Origin: Acidimicrobiia bacterium | GTDB taxonomy: Bacteria > Acidobacteriota > Vicinamibacteria > Vicinamibacterales > CAVVIG01 | Direction of reading: 5' to 3' | DNA length: 38,768 bases | NCBI GenBank assembly: GCA_016871175.1 | Contig: VFZL01000039.1 | Span: 1 to 38,768, forward strand | In this document: one piece after another, positions 31,276-38,768 of the stretch | Layout: each line of letters begins with the position of its first letter | Numbering within the stretch: position 1 is the stretch's first letter | Notes under the pieces: model-generated | The model's database searches: none | What the model was told of the DNA's origin: nothing | Seen by the model: only the letters and a program-made list of their open reading frames with translations | Translations under genes and position numbers: made by a program

Positions 31276-32694
31276 ATGCGCCAGACGAAGATCATCGCGA
31301 CGGTCGGACCCGCCAGCAATTCCGACGCCGGGCTGGATGCGCTCATTGCCGCCGGTACGGACGTCGTGCGCCTCAACTTCTCCCACGGCACCCACGAGAC
31401 GCACGGCGCCACCTACGCGCGCGTCCGCGCGGCCGCCGCTCGTGCGGGTCGCACGGTCGCGATCCTTCAGGATCTGGGGGGCCCCAAGATCCGGACGGGT
31501 CGGTTGCAGGACGGCAAGGCGCTTGAGCTGGCGGTCGGCGACACACTGACGATCGCAACCGGAGACTTCGTGGGCGGACCTGGCCGTGTGTCGACCAACT
31601 TCGAGGGCCTCGCACGCGGAGTCCAGCGCGGCGGCACGCTACTGCTCGCCGATGGCACGATTGAGTTGCGCGTGGAGAGCACCGACGGGTCCACGATCAT
31701 CGCGACCGTGACCGAGGGCGGCGTGTTGGGCGAGCACAAGGGCATCAACGCGCCAGGTGTGGAGCTCGCGGCGGGCGCGCTCACGGCCAAGGACATCGAC
31801 GACCTGCGCTTTGGCCTTGCGCTGGGCGTCGACCTTGTCGCCCTGAGTTTCGTTCGCGGCGCCGCCGACCTGCGTCACGCTCGGCAGCTCATGACGATGG
31901 AGGGCGCGGGCGACGTACCCCTAGTCGCGAAGCTGGAGCGCCCGGAGGCGATCCAGCACCTGAGCGAGATCCTGACGAACTGTCAGGCGGTCATGGTGGC
32001 TCGCGGTGACCTCGGGCTGGAGATGCCCCTCGTACGCGTGCCGCGTGTCCAGAAAGACATCATTCGGCGTGCCCGTCTCCGCGGCATCCCCACGATCGTC
32101 GCCACGCAAGTGCTGGAGTCGATGACCAAAGAAGCCAGGCCCACGCGCGCAGAGGTCAGTGACGCCGCGAATGCCGTCGGAGAAGGCGTCGACGGCATCA
32201 TGCTCGCGGCCGAAACGGCCACGGGCGCCCATCCCACTCGCGCCGTGCAGACGTTGGATGCCATCATTCGTGAGGCCGAGCTCAGTCCTCCGGATGAGGC
32301 GTCGATCGTCGTGCGGCGGCTCGCCGATGATCACGATCACGTGCGCGCGTTGTGTGCCGCGGCCGTCACGCTCGCAAACCGGGGTGATGCTCGAGCGATC
32401 ATCGCCGTCACCCAACACGGCAGCACCGCGCGACAACTGTCTGCGCTTCGGCCGCGCGCGCCGATTCTCGCGGTGACCGCCAGTCCGCAGACCACGCGCC
32501 GAATCGCGCTGCACTGGGGCGTCGTCCCGGTCTGCCTTGCCGAGGGCGATCTCGCAGCGGCGCGCGGAAGTCGGTCGGCGCAACCGCTGGTGGCGCTCGG
32601 CTACCTCTCTGCGGGCGACACGGCCGTCTTCATCAACATCAATCCCGATCTCGGCCTTCCCGACGCCAACTATCTGCGGATTCAGCGGCTATGA
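31276..32694 (+). CDS. pyk: Pyruvate kinase
   Basis: The 472-residue enzyme converts phosphoenolpyruvate and ADP to pyruvate and ATP. It reads TKIIATVGPAS at the start, VVRLNFSHG, LQDLGGPKIRTG, ALSFVRGAADL, then AKLERPEAI (usual AKIE with catalytic Lys) and MVARGDLGLEMP. GIMLAAETATGAHP stands in place of the usual MLSGETA. The C-terminal regulatory domain includes VTQHGSTARQLSALRP. No ribosome site is clear. A CATAAT box (31255-31260) overlaps the divergent gene's start codon. Confidence 0.93.
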   Translation: MRQTKIIATVGPASNSDAGLDALIAAGTDVVRLNFSHGTHETHGATYARVRAAAARAGRTVAILQDLGGPKIRTGRLQDGKALELAVGDTLTIATGDFVGGPGRVSTNFEGLARGVQRGGTLLLADGTIELRVESTDGSTIIATVTEGGVLGEHKGINAPGVELAAGALTAKDIDDLRFGLALGVDLVALSFVRGAADLRHARQLMTMEGAGDVPLVAKLERPEAIQHLSEILTNCQAVMVARGDLGLEMPLVRVPRVQKDIIRRARLRGIPTIVATQVLESMTKEARPTRAEVSDAANAVGEGVDGIMLAAETATGAHPTRAVQTLDAIIREAELSPPDEASIVVRRLADDHDHVRALCAAAVTLANRGDARAIIAVTQHGSTARQLSALRPRAPILAVTASPQTTRRIALHWGVVPVCLAEGDLAAARGSRSAQPLVALGYLSAGDTAVFININPDLGLPDANYLRIQRL

Positions 32695-33320
32695 ATGCGG
32701 ACGCGCACGACTATCACTTCGTGACCCGCTGGCGCGTGCCGGGCACGTGCGGCGAAGTGGCCGACGTGCTGGGCGATCCGGTTGCGCTTCCGCACTGGTG
32801 GCCGTCGGTGTATCTGCGGGTCGATCAACTCGAGCCGCCCGGTCCCGATGGCGTCGGGCGCCGCGTCCGGCTTCACACGAAGGGCTGGCTTCCCTACACG
32901 CTCACCTGGGAACTGGTCACCGTCGAGCAGGCCTACCCAAATCGCATCGTCCTTGACGCGTCCGGAGACTTCGTGGGCCGGGGCGTCTGGACGTTCGTTC
33001 AGGATGGACCGGACGTCAGCGTGATCTACGACTGGCGGATCCACGCCGAGAAGCCGCTGCTACGCCACCTCTCGTGGCTCCTACGCCCGATCTTCGAGGC
33101 GAATCATCGCTGGGCGATGGCACAGGGCGAGGCGAGCCTTCGCTTGGAGCTTCAACGTCGTCGCACGGTGGAGGACGTCGATCGCTCGGCGATTCCGGCT
33201 CCTCCCGGTCCGGTGACGTACAGCGCCGCCCTCCTCGTCGGTGGCCTCGTGGTTGTGGCTGCGGGCACGACGTATCTCATGTATCGGGCCACGCGCAGGC
33301 GAAGAGGCGACGAACATTGA
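32691..33320 (+). CDS. SRPBCC-fold protein with C-terminal membrane anchor
   Basis: The 209-residue protein has a START/polyketide-cyclase-like domain over the first 150 residues (FVTRWRVPGTCGEVADVLGD, LPHWWPSVYLRVDQLEP, VIYDWRIHAEKPLLRHLSWL). A Pro-rich hinge and a membrane helix (AALLVGGLVVVAAGTTYLMY) with a basic tail follow. It probably binds a hydrophobic ligand at the inner face of the membrane. ATG overlaps the pyk stop (ATGA). The link with pyruvate kinase is operonic only; no functional link is evident. Confidence 0.8.
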   Translation: MNADAHDYHFVTRWRVPGTCGEVADVLGDPVALPHWWPSVYLRVDQLEPPGPDGVGRRVRLHTKGWLPYTLTWELVTVEQAYPNRIVLDASGDFVGRGVWTFVQDGPDVSVIYDWRIHAEKPLLRHLSWLLRPIFEANHRWAMAQGEASLRLELQRRRTVEDVDRSAIPAPPGPVTYSAALLVGGLVVVAAGTTYLMYRATRRRRGDEH

Positions 33321-33331
33321 GAGGCTGAGAG

Positions 33332-34621
33332 CTATGCGCGCTCCGCTTCCTGTCGAACCAGCGCGGCCAATGCCGCACTGCACGTGCCGATCGTGACAGG
33401 ATCCACCGCCTTGGGGCTGCGGTCGTCGACGTGGTGGAACAGTCCGTTCCCTCCGATGAGCGAGACATAGCGCCCGCCACGTCGGTGCACGGCTTCCGCC
33501 TCGCCACTAGGAACTCGATCGCGGGGGGTTCGTTGCGTCACCGCGAGCCCGACGGCCGACAGCGCCCGCGTCAGCGAGGCTTCGAGATCGTCGTGCGAGG
33601 CTTGGAGGGCGATGCCCGGGTCTACGGCTGCGCCGATGTTGGCGCCCAGGTGCAGCCAGCCGATGGCCTGCGTTGCGAGTCCCGGTCGCCGTTCGATGAA
33701 TGCGTCGATGCCGAGATGCCCCAGCTCGTGCCCACTCGACGCCACGAAGAGGACGCTCCGCCGCGGCTCGAGCGGATGCAGCGCGCGCATGATCTCGAGC
33801 CAGCAGGCGATACCGCCGCCGCGCTCGCTGGCGCACCAATACCAGCCGCTGCGCGGCGTCATCACCACGAAGGGCGGTAGCGTCAGATCGGTGCCGTCGA
33901 GGGCTGCGGTGACGTTGTCCGCCGTGGCCGTCGTCCGCCTGACGTGCGCTGTCACGCGAACCGCGGCACCCCGAGTGGCTGCTTCCCGCAACCACGCTTC
34001 ATGTTCGTTGGACACTTGCAGGACAGGTGGACCAAAGGGGGCCCGGAAGGCATCGGCGTTGCTGGGACACAAGCCCTGCCCGCGCCGCGGGCGGGTGATG
34101 GCCACGATGGCGCGGTGGCGCCCGCTGCGCCGCGCGTCCCCGAGGACCCCTCTCCCCGCGGCGTTGATCGCCGTGTCTGTCAGGGCGATGTCGGCCGACG
34201 ATCCTACCGGACCGAGCCGGCCACGAATGCCGCGCTCGTCGGTGAAGGCGCCATCGAACAGCGGGATGCCTTCGATGCGTCGCTCCCGGCCACTGGCCGT
34301 CCCCTCGACGGTCAGCGCGTTGGTCACGAGGTCGACGCGATCGAGCGGGAACGACTCCAGCCGAGGTGCCAGGCCGATCTGCCGGACTTGATTCGCGAGC
34401 CACTCACCCGACGCGGCATCCACGCTCGTCGCGGTTCGATGGTAGCCCTGTGACTCGTATTCGCTGATGACATGCGCGACGCGGGCCTCGATGACACCCG
34501 AGTCAGACGGTTGCCACGCGGAGACGCGCGGCTCGATGTGATGTAGCCACGCTGCAGACCCGCCCAGCGCAGTACGCGCGAGCCACTCACGCCGGCTGAG
34601 GCGGCAGGTCGGCCCATTCAT
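33332..34621 (-). CDS. Tat-exported M28-like protein with an altered metal site
   Basis: The 429-residue protein starts with a twin-arginine signal (S9-R10-R11-E12-W13-L14, then TALGGSAAWL). A protease-associated-like insert and an M28-like fold follow. Where M28 peptidases have a strand ending in His-x-Asp, this reads PPFVVMTPRSGWYWCASERG. The usual Asp-Asn-Ala-Ser becomes SERGGGIACWLEIMRA. The later region VLFVASSGHELGHLGIDAFI keeps Glu and His and happens to spell HELGH. At least the first ligand appears lost, so it may be inactive or bind metal differently. It follows an SRPBCC gene by four bases. Confidence 0.65.
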   Translation of the reverse strand: MNGPTCRLSRREWLARTALGGSAAWLHHIEPRVSAWQPSDSGVIEARVAHVISEYESQGYHRTATSVDAASGEWLANQVRQIGLAPRLESFPLDRVDLVTNALTVEGTASGRERRIEGIPLFDGAFTDERGIRGRLGPVGSSADIALTDTAINAAGRGVLGDARRSGRHRAIVAITRPRRGQGLCPSNADAFRAPFGPPVLQVSNEHEAWLREAATRGAAVRVTAHVRRTTATADNVTAALDGTDLTLPPFVVMTPRSGWYWCASERGGGIACWLEIMRALHPLEPRRSVLFVASSGHELGHLGIDAFIERRPGLATQAIGWLHLGANIGAAVDPGIALQASHDDLEASLTRALSAVGLAVTQRTPRDRVPSGEAEAVHRRGGRYVSLIGGNGLFHHVDDRSPKAVDPVTIGTCSAALAALVRQEAERA

Positions 34622-34625
34622 CGTG

Positions 34626-35219
34626 TCACCGCTCCAGGAGTGCTTTCAGCATGACCAGCGCGCGCTCCCACCCCACACTGAACACAGCATAATAGCGGCG
34701 CCACCGTGCGCTGTCCTCGAAGCCGGTCTGGAGGATCCTCACCTCGGTCATTCCGCCATCGGGTCCCGCGCGATCCGGATCGGGCGACACCGTGTGACAG
34801 GTCACTTCAATCGCCATCGGACCGATCGGATCGCCGTCGGGCGGCAGCCAGTACACGTCTGCGAGGAAGAACCCTGCTGCTGGATCGATCTGGATGACCG
34901 TCCCGCGCAGGACACCGCCGAGACGTCCGAGTACCTCATCGCGAAAGTCCGTTGGCCGCCACTCCACGGCGTACGGCCCAAGCACGCGTGGCGTCGTGAC
35001 TGACGCCGCGGCCTGCCACCACGCAGCGAGTGCGCCGCGATCGAAGAACGCCCGCAAGACGCGCGCTGGCGCCGCGGCGATGACGATCGAAACATTGACC
35101 TTCGAGACGAAGTTCGCAGTCGAAATGGCATGCTCCTGGACGCGGGTCAGGGCCGCGCCGTGGAAGAAATCAGGCCGTTCTCGACGACAATATCCCCATG
35201 GGGCCGGCTGGCACGACAT
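34626..35219 (-). CDS. SRPBCC (AHSA1-like) protein
   Basis: The domain reads VNVSIVIAAAPARVLRAFFD, then ALAAWWQAAASVTTPRVLGP, EVLGRLGGVLRGTVIQIDPA and ends GWERALVMLKALLER, which is the AHSA1/SRPBCC pattern. The start is uncertain: the domain begins about residue 40 of this frame, and the preceding residues are Pro/Arg-rich. ATG 35219 is used, but no start codon with a ribosome site was found nearer the domain. It probably forms an operon with the M28-like gene. Confidence 0.65.
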   Translation of the reverse strand: MSCQPAPWGYCRRERPDFFHGAALTRVQEHAISTANFVSKVNVSIVIAAAPARVLRAFFDRGALAAWWQAAASVTTPRVLGPYAVEWRPTDFRDEVLGRLGGVLRGTVIQIDPAAGFFLADVYWLPPDGDPIGPMAIEVTCHTVSPDPDRAGPDGGMTEVRILQTGFEDSARWRRYYAVFSVGWERALVMLKALLER

Positions 35220-35290
35220 CGCACCATGAAGCGGCTGTCGTGTTGAACCGGATTCCCTCCGGATCTTAGTCATGCTGCGAGCCGCTGTCT

Positions 35291-36154
35291 ATGTCTCATC
35301 AGCCACTTGCGTATCTGTATCCCGAGTTCCTGGAAAGCTCCGAAGCCCGACCCATCCGGATCTTGGCCGAGTACCTGGAGCCCCTTCGTCGCTTCAAGGA
35401 CCAGAAGATCCAGGACACGGTCGTCTTTTTCGGATCGGCGCGCGTCGACAGTCGTGAGCGCGCGGAACGGGCGCTGCAAACCCTGCGGGCACGAGGGGTG
35501 CGCGACGCCGACGATCTGTATCGCGCCGAGCTACAGCGGTCGCGCAAAGCGGTGGAGTGGGCGCGCTACTACGAAGACGCGCGCGAGCTGTCCCGCCAGC
35601 TCACCGTGTGGAGCCGCACACTTCCCGGCGAACATCATCGCTTCGTCGTGACATCCGGGGGAGGGCCCGGGATCATGGAGGCGGCAAACCGTGGCGCGCG
35701 TGAGGCTGGTGGCAAGACGGTCGGACTGAACATCCGCCTGCCTTTCGAACAGGGCGCGAACCCGTACATCACCGACGGTCTGCACTTCGAGTTTCACTAC
35801 TTCTTCATGCGGAAGTTCTGGTTCGCGTACTTGGCCAAGGCGCTGGTGATCTTTCCGGGCGGCTTCGGTACGCTGGACGAGCTCTTCGAGATCCTCACAC
35901 TCGTGCAGACCGACAAGCTCTCCAAGAAGATTCAAGTGGTGCTCTACGGCCGCGAGTACTGGGAGCAGGTGCTGACCTTCGAGCCGATGGCCGAGTGGGG
36001 GGCGATCTCCGAGAAGGATCTCGATCTTCTCGTGCACGCGGACACACCATCTGACGCCTTCGAGTGTCTCAAGGATCACCTGGTCGCCCATCACCTCGAG
36101 CCAGCGACTGAACAAGAGGCCGCCGCTCCCGGGATCGCAAAGACACGAGGGTAG
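35291..36154 (+). CDS. LOG-family protein (TIGR00730-like)
   Basis: The 287-residue Rossmann protein carries VTSGGGPGIMEAANRGAREA and the diagnostic PGGFGTLDELFE. These bind nucleotide 5'-monophosphates in LOG-type phosphoribohydrolases, often mislabelled as lysine decarboxylases. The long N-terminal region (about 1-110) and length place it with the larger bacterial members. The likely reaction is release of a base from a (modified) nucleoside monophosphate. The ATG at 35291 has no clear ribosome site. Upstream TTGAAC (35243-35248) and an inverted repeat CCGGA/TCCGG (35248-35262) might be promoter parts. Confidence 0.85.
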   Translation: MSHQPLAYLYPEFLESSEARPIRILAEYLEPLRRFKDQKIQDTVVFFGSARVDSRERAERALQTLRARGVRDADDLYRAELQRSRKAVEWARYYEDARELSRQLTVWSRTLPGEHHRFVVTSGGGPGIMEAANRGAREAGGKTVGLNIRLPFEQGANPYITDGLHFEFHYFFMRKFWFAYLAKALVIFPGGFGTLDELFEILTLVQTDKLSKKIQVVLYGREYWEQVLTFEPMAEWGAISEKDLDLLVHADTPSDAFECLKDHLVAHHLEPATEQEAAAPGIAKTRG

Positions 36155-36187
36155 TGGGGCGGATCGTGACTGGCGACTTGTGACGGA

Positions 36188-36391
36188 CTAGCTGTTCCGC
36201 GGCCGATGCGGGACGTGCGCAGGCGGCGTGTCCCCGCCGCGCTCGTGGAGCACGAAGCTCTCGTGGCGTTCCACGGCCGACCAGGAATGCTCGCACTCCA
36301 TGCAGAAGAAGGCGCACCTCCCGAAACGTTCGAAGGTCTGGATGGTGGTGCGCGCGGAGCAAGCGGGACAGTGCGGAGTGGCCAATCGCAT
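36188..36391 (-). CDS. Small zinc-ribbon protein
   Basis: The 67-residue protein begins MRLATPHCPACSARTTIQTF and continues RFGRCAFFCMECEHSWSAVE. CPAC and CMEC form a zinc ribbon. The C-terminus is basic and His-rich. ATG 36391 is chosen; an ATG at 36418 in frame would place a TATAGT box (about 36411-36416) inside the gene. Function unknown. Confidence 0.65.
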   Translation of the reverse strand: MRLATPHCPACSARTTIQTFERFGRCAFFCMECEHSWSAVERHESFVLHERGGDTPPAHVPHRPRNS

Positions 36392-36429
36392 GAACGATGA
36401 CGGCCCCACACTATACACATGTCTGGGTG

Positions 36430-37602
36430 TCAGTACATCAAGAATGTGCGCCTGAGCTGGTCAAACGCCGCGACGCCGGACTCCCAGGAGCGACCGATCT
36501 CAACAACAGGCACGTCGAATTCGATCTGCTCTCGAAGCTCGGATGAGCCCGCCAGAATATCGAAGGGCAGCTTGATGTGCTCGTATTCGTACGGAGGCTG
36601 TCGCCACGCGAACGACGAGTCAGCTCTTCGAAACGCGGCGATCAGCGCCACTCCGGTCAGGACCGGCCTAAAACGGTTCCGGTCGAGTACGTGAATCTGA
36701 CAACCACCACATGGGCGCTTCGCGTGCTTGTGGAAGGTAGGTTCGAACACCGCCGGCCGGAAGAACACACCCGGCAGCCCCGTGCGGTTGAGCCCTTCAG
36801 CAAAAGCCTCAGGCACGACTTCTGGCGTGCCGACGAGCTCGAACGGCCGCGTCGTGCCGCGCCCTTCCGACACGTTCGTGCCCTCGAACAGGACCGTGCC
36901 AGGGTAGACGATGGCGCCGTCGAGCGTGGGGAGATTCGGCGACGGGAGCACCCATGGCACCATCGTGTCGTCGTGATACATCGATCGAGTCCACCCTCGC
37001 ATCGGCACGACATGGAGCTCGGCACCGATGCCGAAGTGATCGTTGAACAGCCTGGCCAGCTCTCCGATCGTCATGCCGTGGCGCATCGGAATCGGATACA
37101 TGCCGACGAATGACTCGTATCCAGGAGCCAGGATCGGTCCCTCGATGCCGTCGCCGCCGATCGGGTTGGGCCGGTCGCACACGACGACCTTCACCCCGCA
37201 GCGCTTGGCCGCGATCAGGCAGTTGGCCATCGTGTAGATGTAGGTGTAAATGCGCGTGCCCACGTCCTGGAGGTCGATGACGAGGACGTCCATGCCGCGC
37301 AGCATTTCGTCAGTCGGCTGCCGCGTCTCGCTATAGAGCGAGTACACGGGCACCCGTCGTCGATCGTCCTGCGCGTGGTCGGTTTCGATCATATTCTCCT
37401 GCACGTCCGATCGAAACCCGTGCTGTGGCCCGAAGAGCGCGGCCAACGTGACCGCTGGAGCGGCTGCCAGGCGGTCCACGACATGTGCGTACGAGTTGTC
37501 GACAGAGGCTGGGTTCGAAACCACCCCGACCCGCTTTCCTGCCAGGAGCTCTGATGCGAGCGGCATTTCGAAGAGCCGCTCCGATCCAAGCTGCACGCGC
37601 AT
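36430..37602 (-). CDS. DUF1343 family protein (NamZ-like exo-beta-N-acetylmuramidase)
   Basis: The 390-residue protein matches DUF1343 throughout: GKRVGVVSNPASVD, LFGPQHGFR, then VLVIDLQDVGTRIYTYIYTM, VVCDRPNPIGGDGIEGPIL, PIPMRHGMTIGEL and LPSPNLPTLDGAIVYPGTVL, and GTNVSEGRGTTRPFE. Members of this family (NamZ) are known exo-lytic N-acetylmuramidases acting on cell-wall fragments. Unlike secreted members, no signal peptide or lipobox precedes the domain here, which points to a cytoplasmic role such as muropeptide recycling. ATG 37602 lies seven bases after a perfect TATAAT. Confidence 0.88.
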   Translation of the reverse strand: MRVQLGSERLFEMPLASELLAGKRVGVVSNPASVDNSYAHVVDRLAAAPAVTLAALFGPQHGFRSDVQENMIETDHAQDDRRRVPVYSLYSETRQPTDEMLRGMDVLVIDLQDVGTRIYTYIYTMANCLIAAKRCGVKVVVCDRPNPIGGDGIEGPILAPGYESFVGMYPIPMRHGMTIGELARLFNDHFGIGAELHVVPMRGWTRSMYHDDTMVPWVLPSPNLPTLDGAIVYPGTVLFEGTNVSEGRGTTRPFELVGTPEVVPEAFAEGLNRTGLPGVFFRPAVFEPTFHKHAKRPCGGCQIHVLDRNRFRPVLTGVALIAAFRRADSSFAWRQPPYEYEHIKLPFDILAGSSELREQIEFDVPVVEIGRSWESGVAAFDQLRRTFLMY

Positions 37603-37609
37603 GTCAGTG

Positions 37610-37615
37610 ATTATA
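37610..37615 (-). promoter_or_regulatory. Consensus -10 box ahead of the DUF1343 gene
   Basis: TATAAT on the minus strand ends seven bases before the ATG at 37602. No ribosome site lies between, and the -35 region (TGAATG) is poor. A leaderless message is likely. Confidence 0.5.
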
Positions 37616-37648
37616 GGATCCTCGCTCTGAGGCATTCACGAGCGCTCG

Positions 37649-38725
37649 ATGCAGCCGCGGACCTTCATCGCTATCGTCGTCGCGCTCACGGTGGTCGTCC
37701 TGGCGTGGAGCGTGGGTCGCCAGTCCATCGGACAACGGGCTCCGGCAATTGGTGGTGGGCCCGCCGACGAATCGGTGCAGCGTCGGCGACTGGCCTGGTT
37801 CGATCGAGTCGGCCGGGAAACCCCGATCCCGGCGCCGGCGCGCGCCTACGTGTACCCGAGGCTTTCACCGGACGGGCGGCTGCTGGCGCTCGACATTCGC
37901 GACGAGCAGGATGGGCTGTGGGTCTGGGACTTCGGACGGCACATGCTGACGGCGTTGTCAGTGGGCCGCGCGAGCGACATCGCCCCAGTGTGGGCGCACT
38001 CTGGCGAGTGGCTGCTCTTCGCTCGTGGGCGCGGTGTCGCGCCAGGGTTATGGACTGTTCGGACGCCCCGTGGCCAGGACCTTGGGCATGGTCAAGCCGG
38101 GTCGAGCGCCGGCAAACGCTTGCCGGCAGACTCCAACAGCTTGTTGATGCCCACCTCGCTCTCGCCCGATGATCGCCATCTGCTGGCCGCCACGACGGCG
38201 CCAGCAGGCTTTGACATCCTTCTCGTCGACCTGTCCGGAGATCGCCCACCGACGGGCTTCGTCACCACGACTGCCGATGACCTGAACGCCGAAGTCTCAC
38301 CCGATGGCCGGTGGGTGGCCTATGAGTCCCGGCGGTCGGGACGCTCGGAGATCTGGCTCCGCAGGCTCTGGGATGAGGCCGTGGATCGGCAGGTCACCAC
38401 CGAAGGCGCTACTCGGCCGGCGTGGACGAAAGGCGGCAGGGAGTTGGTGTATCTCAACGTCGAGGGCGGTATGGTGGCTCGGTCGATCGATGTGTCGACG
38501 CTCGTCCCAGGTGTTGGTGAGCCGATCCCGTTGTTCGCCGTGGATATCTACCGCGATCTCGTGGGTCGCACTTTCGATGTAACGCCCGACGGCGACCGGT
38601 TCGTCGTGATTCGCGATCTCAGTCGCGAAACAGGCCGATCCGTGGGCCCCGACGACTGCGGACGGACGAGCTGGATTGTCAGATCTGAAAATCTGAAAAA
38701 GCCGTCTTCCCGACCTTGCGTGTGA
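37649..38725 (+). CDS. Membrane-anchored PD40 beta-propeller protein
   Basis: The 358-residue protein has an N-terminal membrane anchor (TFIAIVVALTVVVLAWSVG). TolB/WD40-like PD40 repeats follow: PRLSPDGRLLALDIRDEQDG, APVWAHSGEWLLFARGRG, TSLSPDDRHLLAAT, AEVSPDGRWVAYESRRSGRS and DVTPDGDRFVVIRD. In Acidobacteria this propeller is often the C-terminal part of Ser/Thr kinases or transcription factors; here no kinase or DNA-binding domain is attached, so the function is unknown. It is divergent from the DUF1343 gene. The last 43 bases of the window after its stop hold nothing that I can assign. Confidence 0.78.
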   Translation: MQPRTFIAIVVALTVVVLAWSVGRQSIGQRAPAIGGGPADESVQRRRLAWFDRVGRETPIPAPARAYVYPRLSPDGRLLALDIRDEQDGLWVWDFGRHMLTALSVGRASDIAPVWAHSGEWLLFARGRGVAPGLWTVRTPRGQDLGHGQAGSSAGKRLPADSNSLLMPTSLSPDDRHLLAATTAPAGFDILLVDLSGDRPPTGFVTTTADDLNAEVSPDGRWVAYESRRSGRSEIWLRRLWDEAVDRQVTTEGATRPAWTKGGRELVYLNVEGGMVARSIDVSTLVPGVGEPIPLFAVDIYRDLVGRTFDVTPDGDRFVVIRDLSRETGRSVGPDDCGRTSWIVRSENLKKPSSRPCV

Positions 38726-38768
38726 GTCTGCCCATTGGTAGACTACGGCCCAGTTGGTGGCCAGCCCC

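Overview
The window is GC-rich, densely packed bacterial DNA in which most neighbouring same-strand genes overlap by 4 bases (ATGA or GTGA). The protein set suggests an aerobic acidobacterium, perhaps of the Vicinamibacteria: soluble PQQ dehydrogenases paired with small cytochromes c, exported DinB-like proteins, M16 and M28 peptidases, a PD40 beta-propeller and an S9-like hydrolase. This placement rests on gene content alone. No rRNA, tRNA, CRISPR array, insertion sequence or phage gene was seen.

Layout. 1-5000 is a zone of gene decay: the end of a UGSC-like gene, a frameshifted remnant, and three copies of a PQQ dehydrogenase/cytochrome c pair. One copy is intact (1298-3570) and two have collapsed by internal deletion (870-1264 and 3843-4352). 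A DinB-like gene follows. 5330-6065 is a DUF433/PIN-like toxin-antitoxin pair with a tandem palindrome at its promoter. 6118-9362 holds a secreted hydrolase and two proteins of unknown function. 9359-15281 encodes an AddB-like nuclease and an AddA-like helicase. 15480-17190 holds small zinc-ribbon, DnaJ-like and membrane proteins. 17294-21068 is an mrp-M16-M16 operon. 21208-23190 holds an unknown helical protein, an alpha/beta hydrolase and a degraded stretch.

23247-29005 is the metabolic centre: asd, dapB and dapA (aspartate to dihydrodipicolinate), an M20 amidohydrolase and a membrane-anchored MutS-like ATPase. asd is preceded by a short Thr/Lys/Arg-rich open frame and a strong intrinsic terminator whose 5' arm can pair with a segment inside that frame. 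This is the architecture of a ribosome-mediated attenuator. 28995-38725 holds an amidase and an O-methyltransferase, divergent from pyruvate kinase and a membrane SRPBCC protein; a Tat-exported M28-like protein with an SRPBCC neighbour; a LOG-family protein; a zinc ribbon; a DUF1343 (NamZ-like) protein; and a PD40 propeller.

Regulation. Several starts lie only 6-9 bases after a -10-like box and lack a ribosome binding site (antitoxin, mrp, the gene at 21208, the asd leader frame, DUF1343), which suggests leaderless transcripts. Palindromes sit inside several -35/-10 spacers, the clearest ahead of the DnaJ-like gene and the antitoxin.
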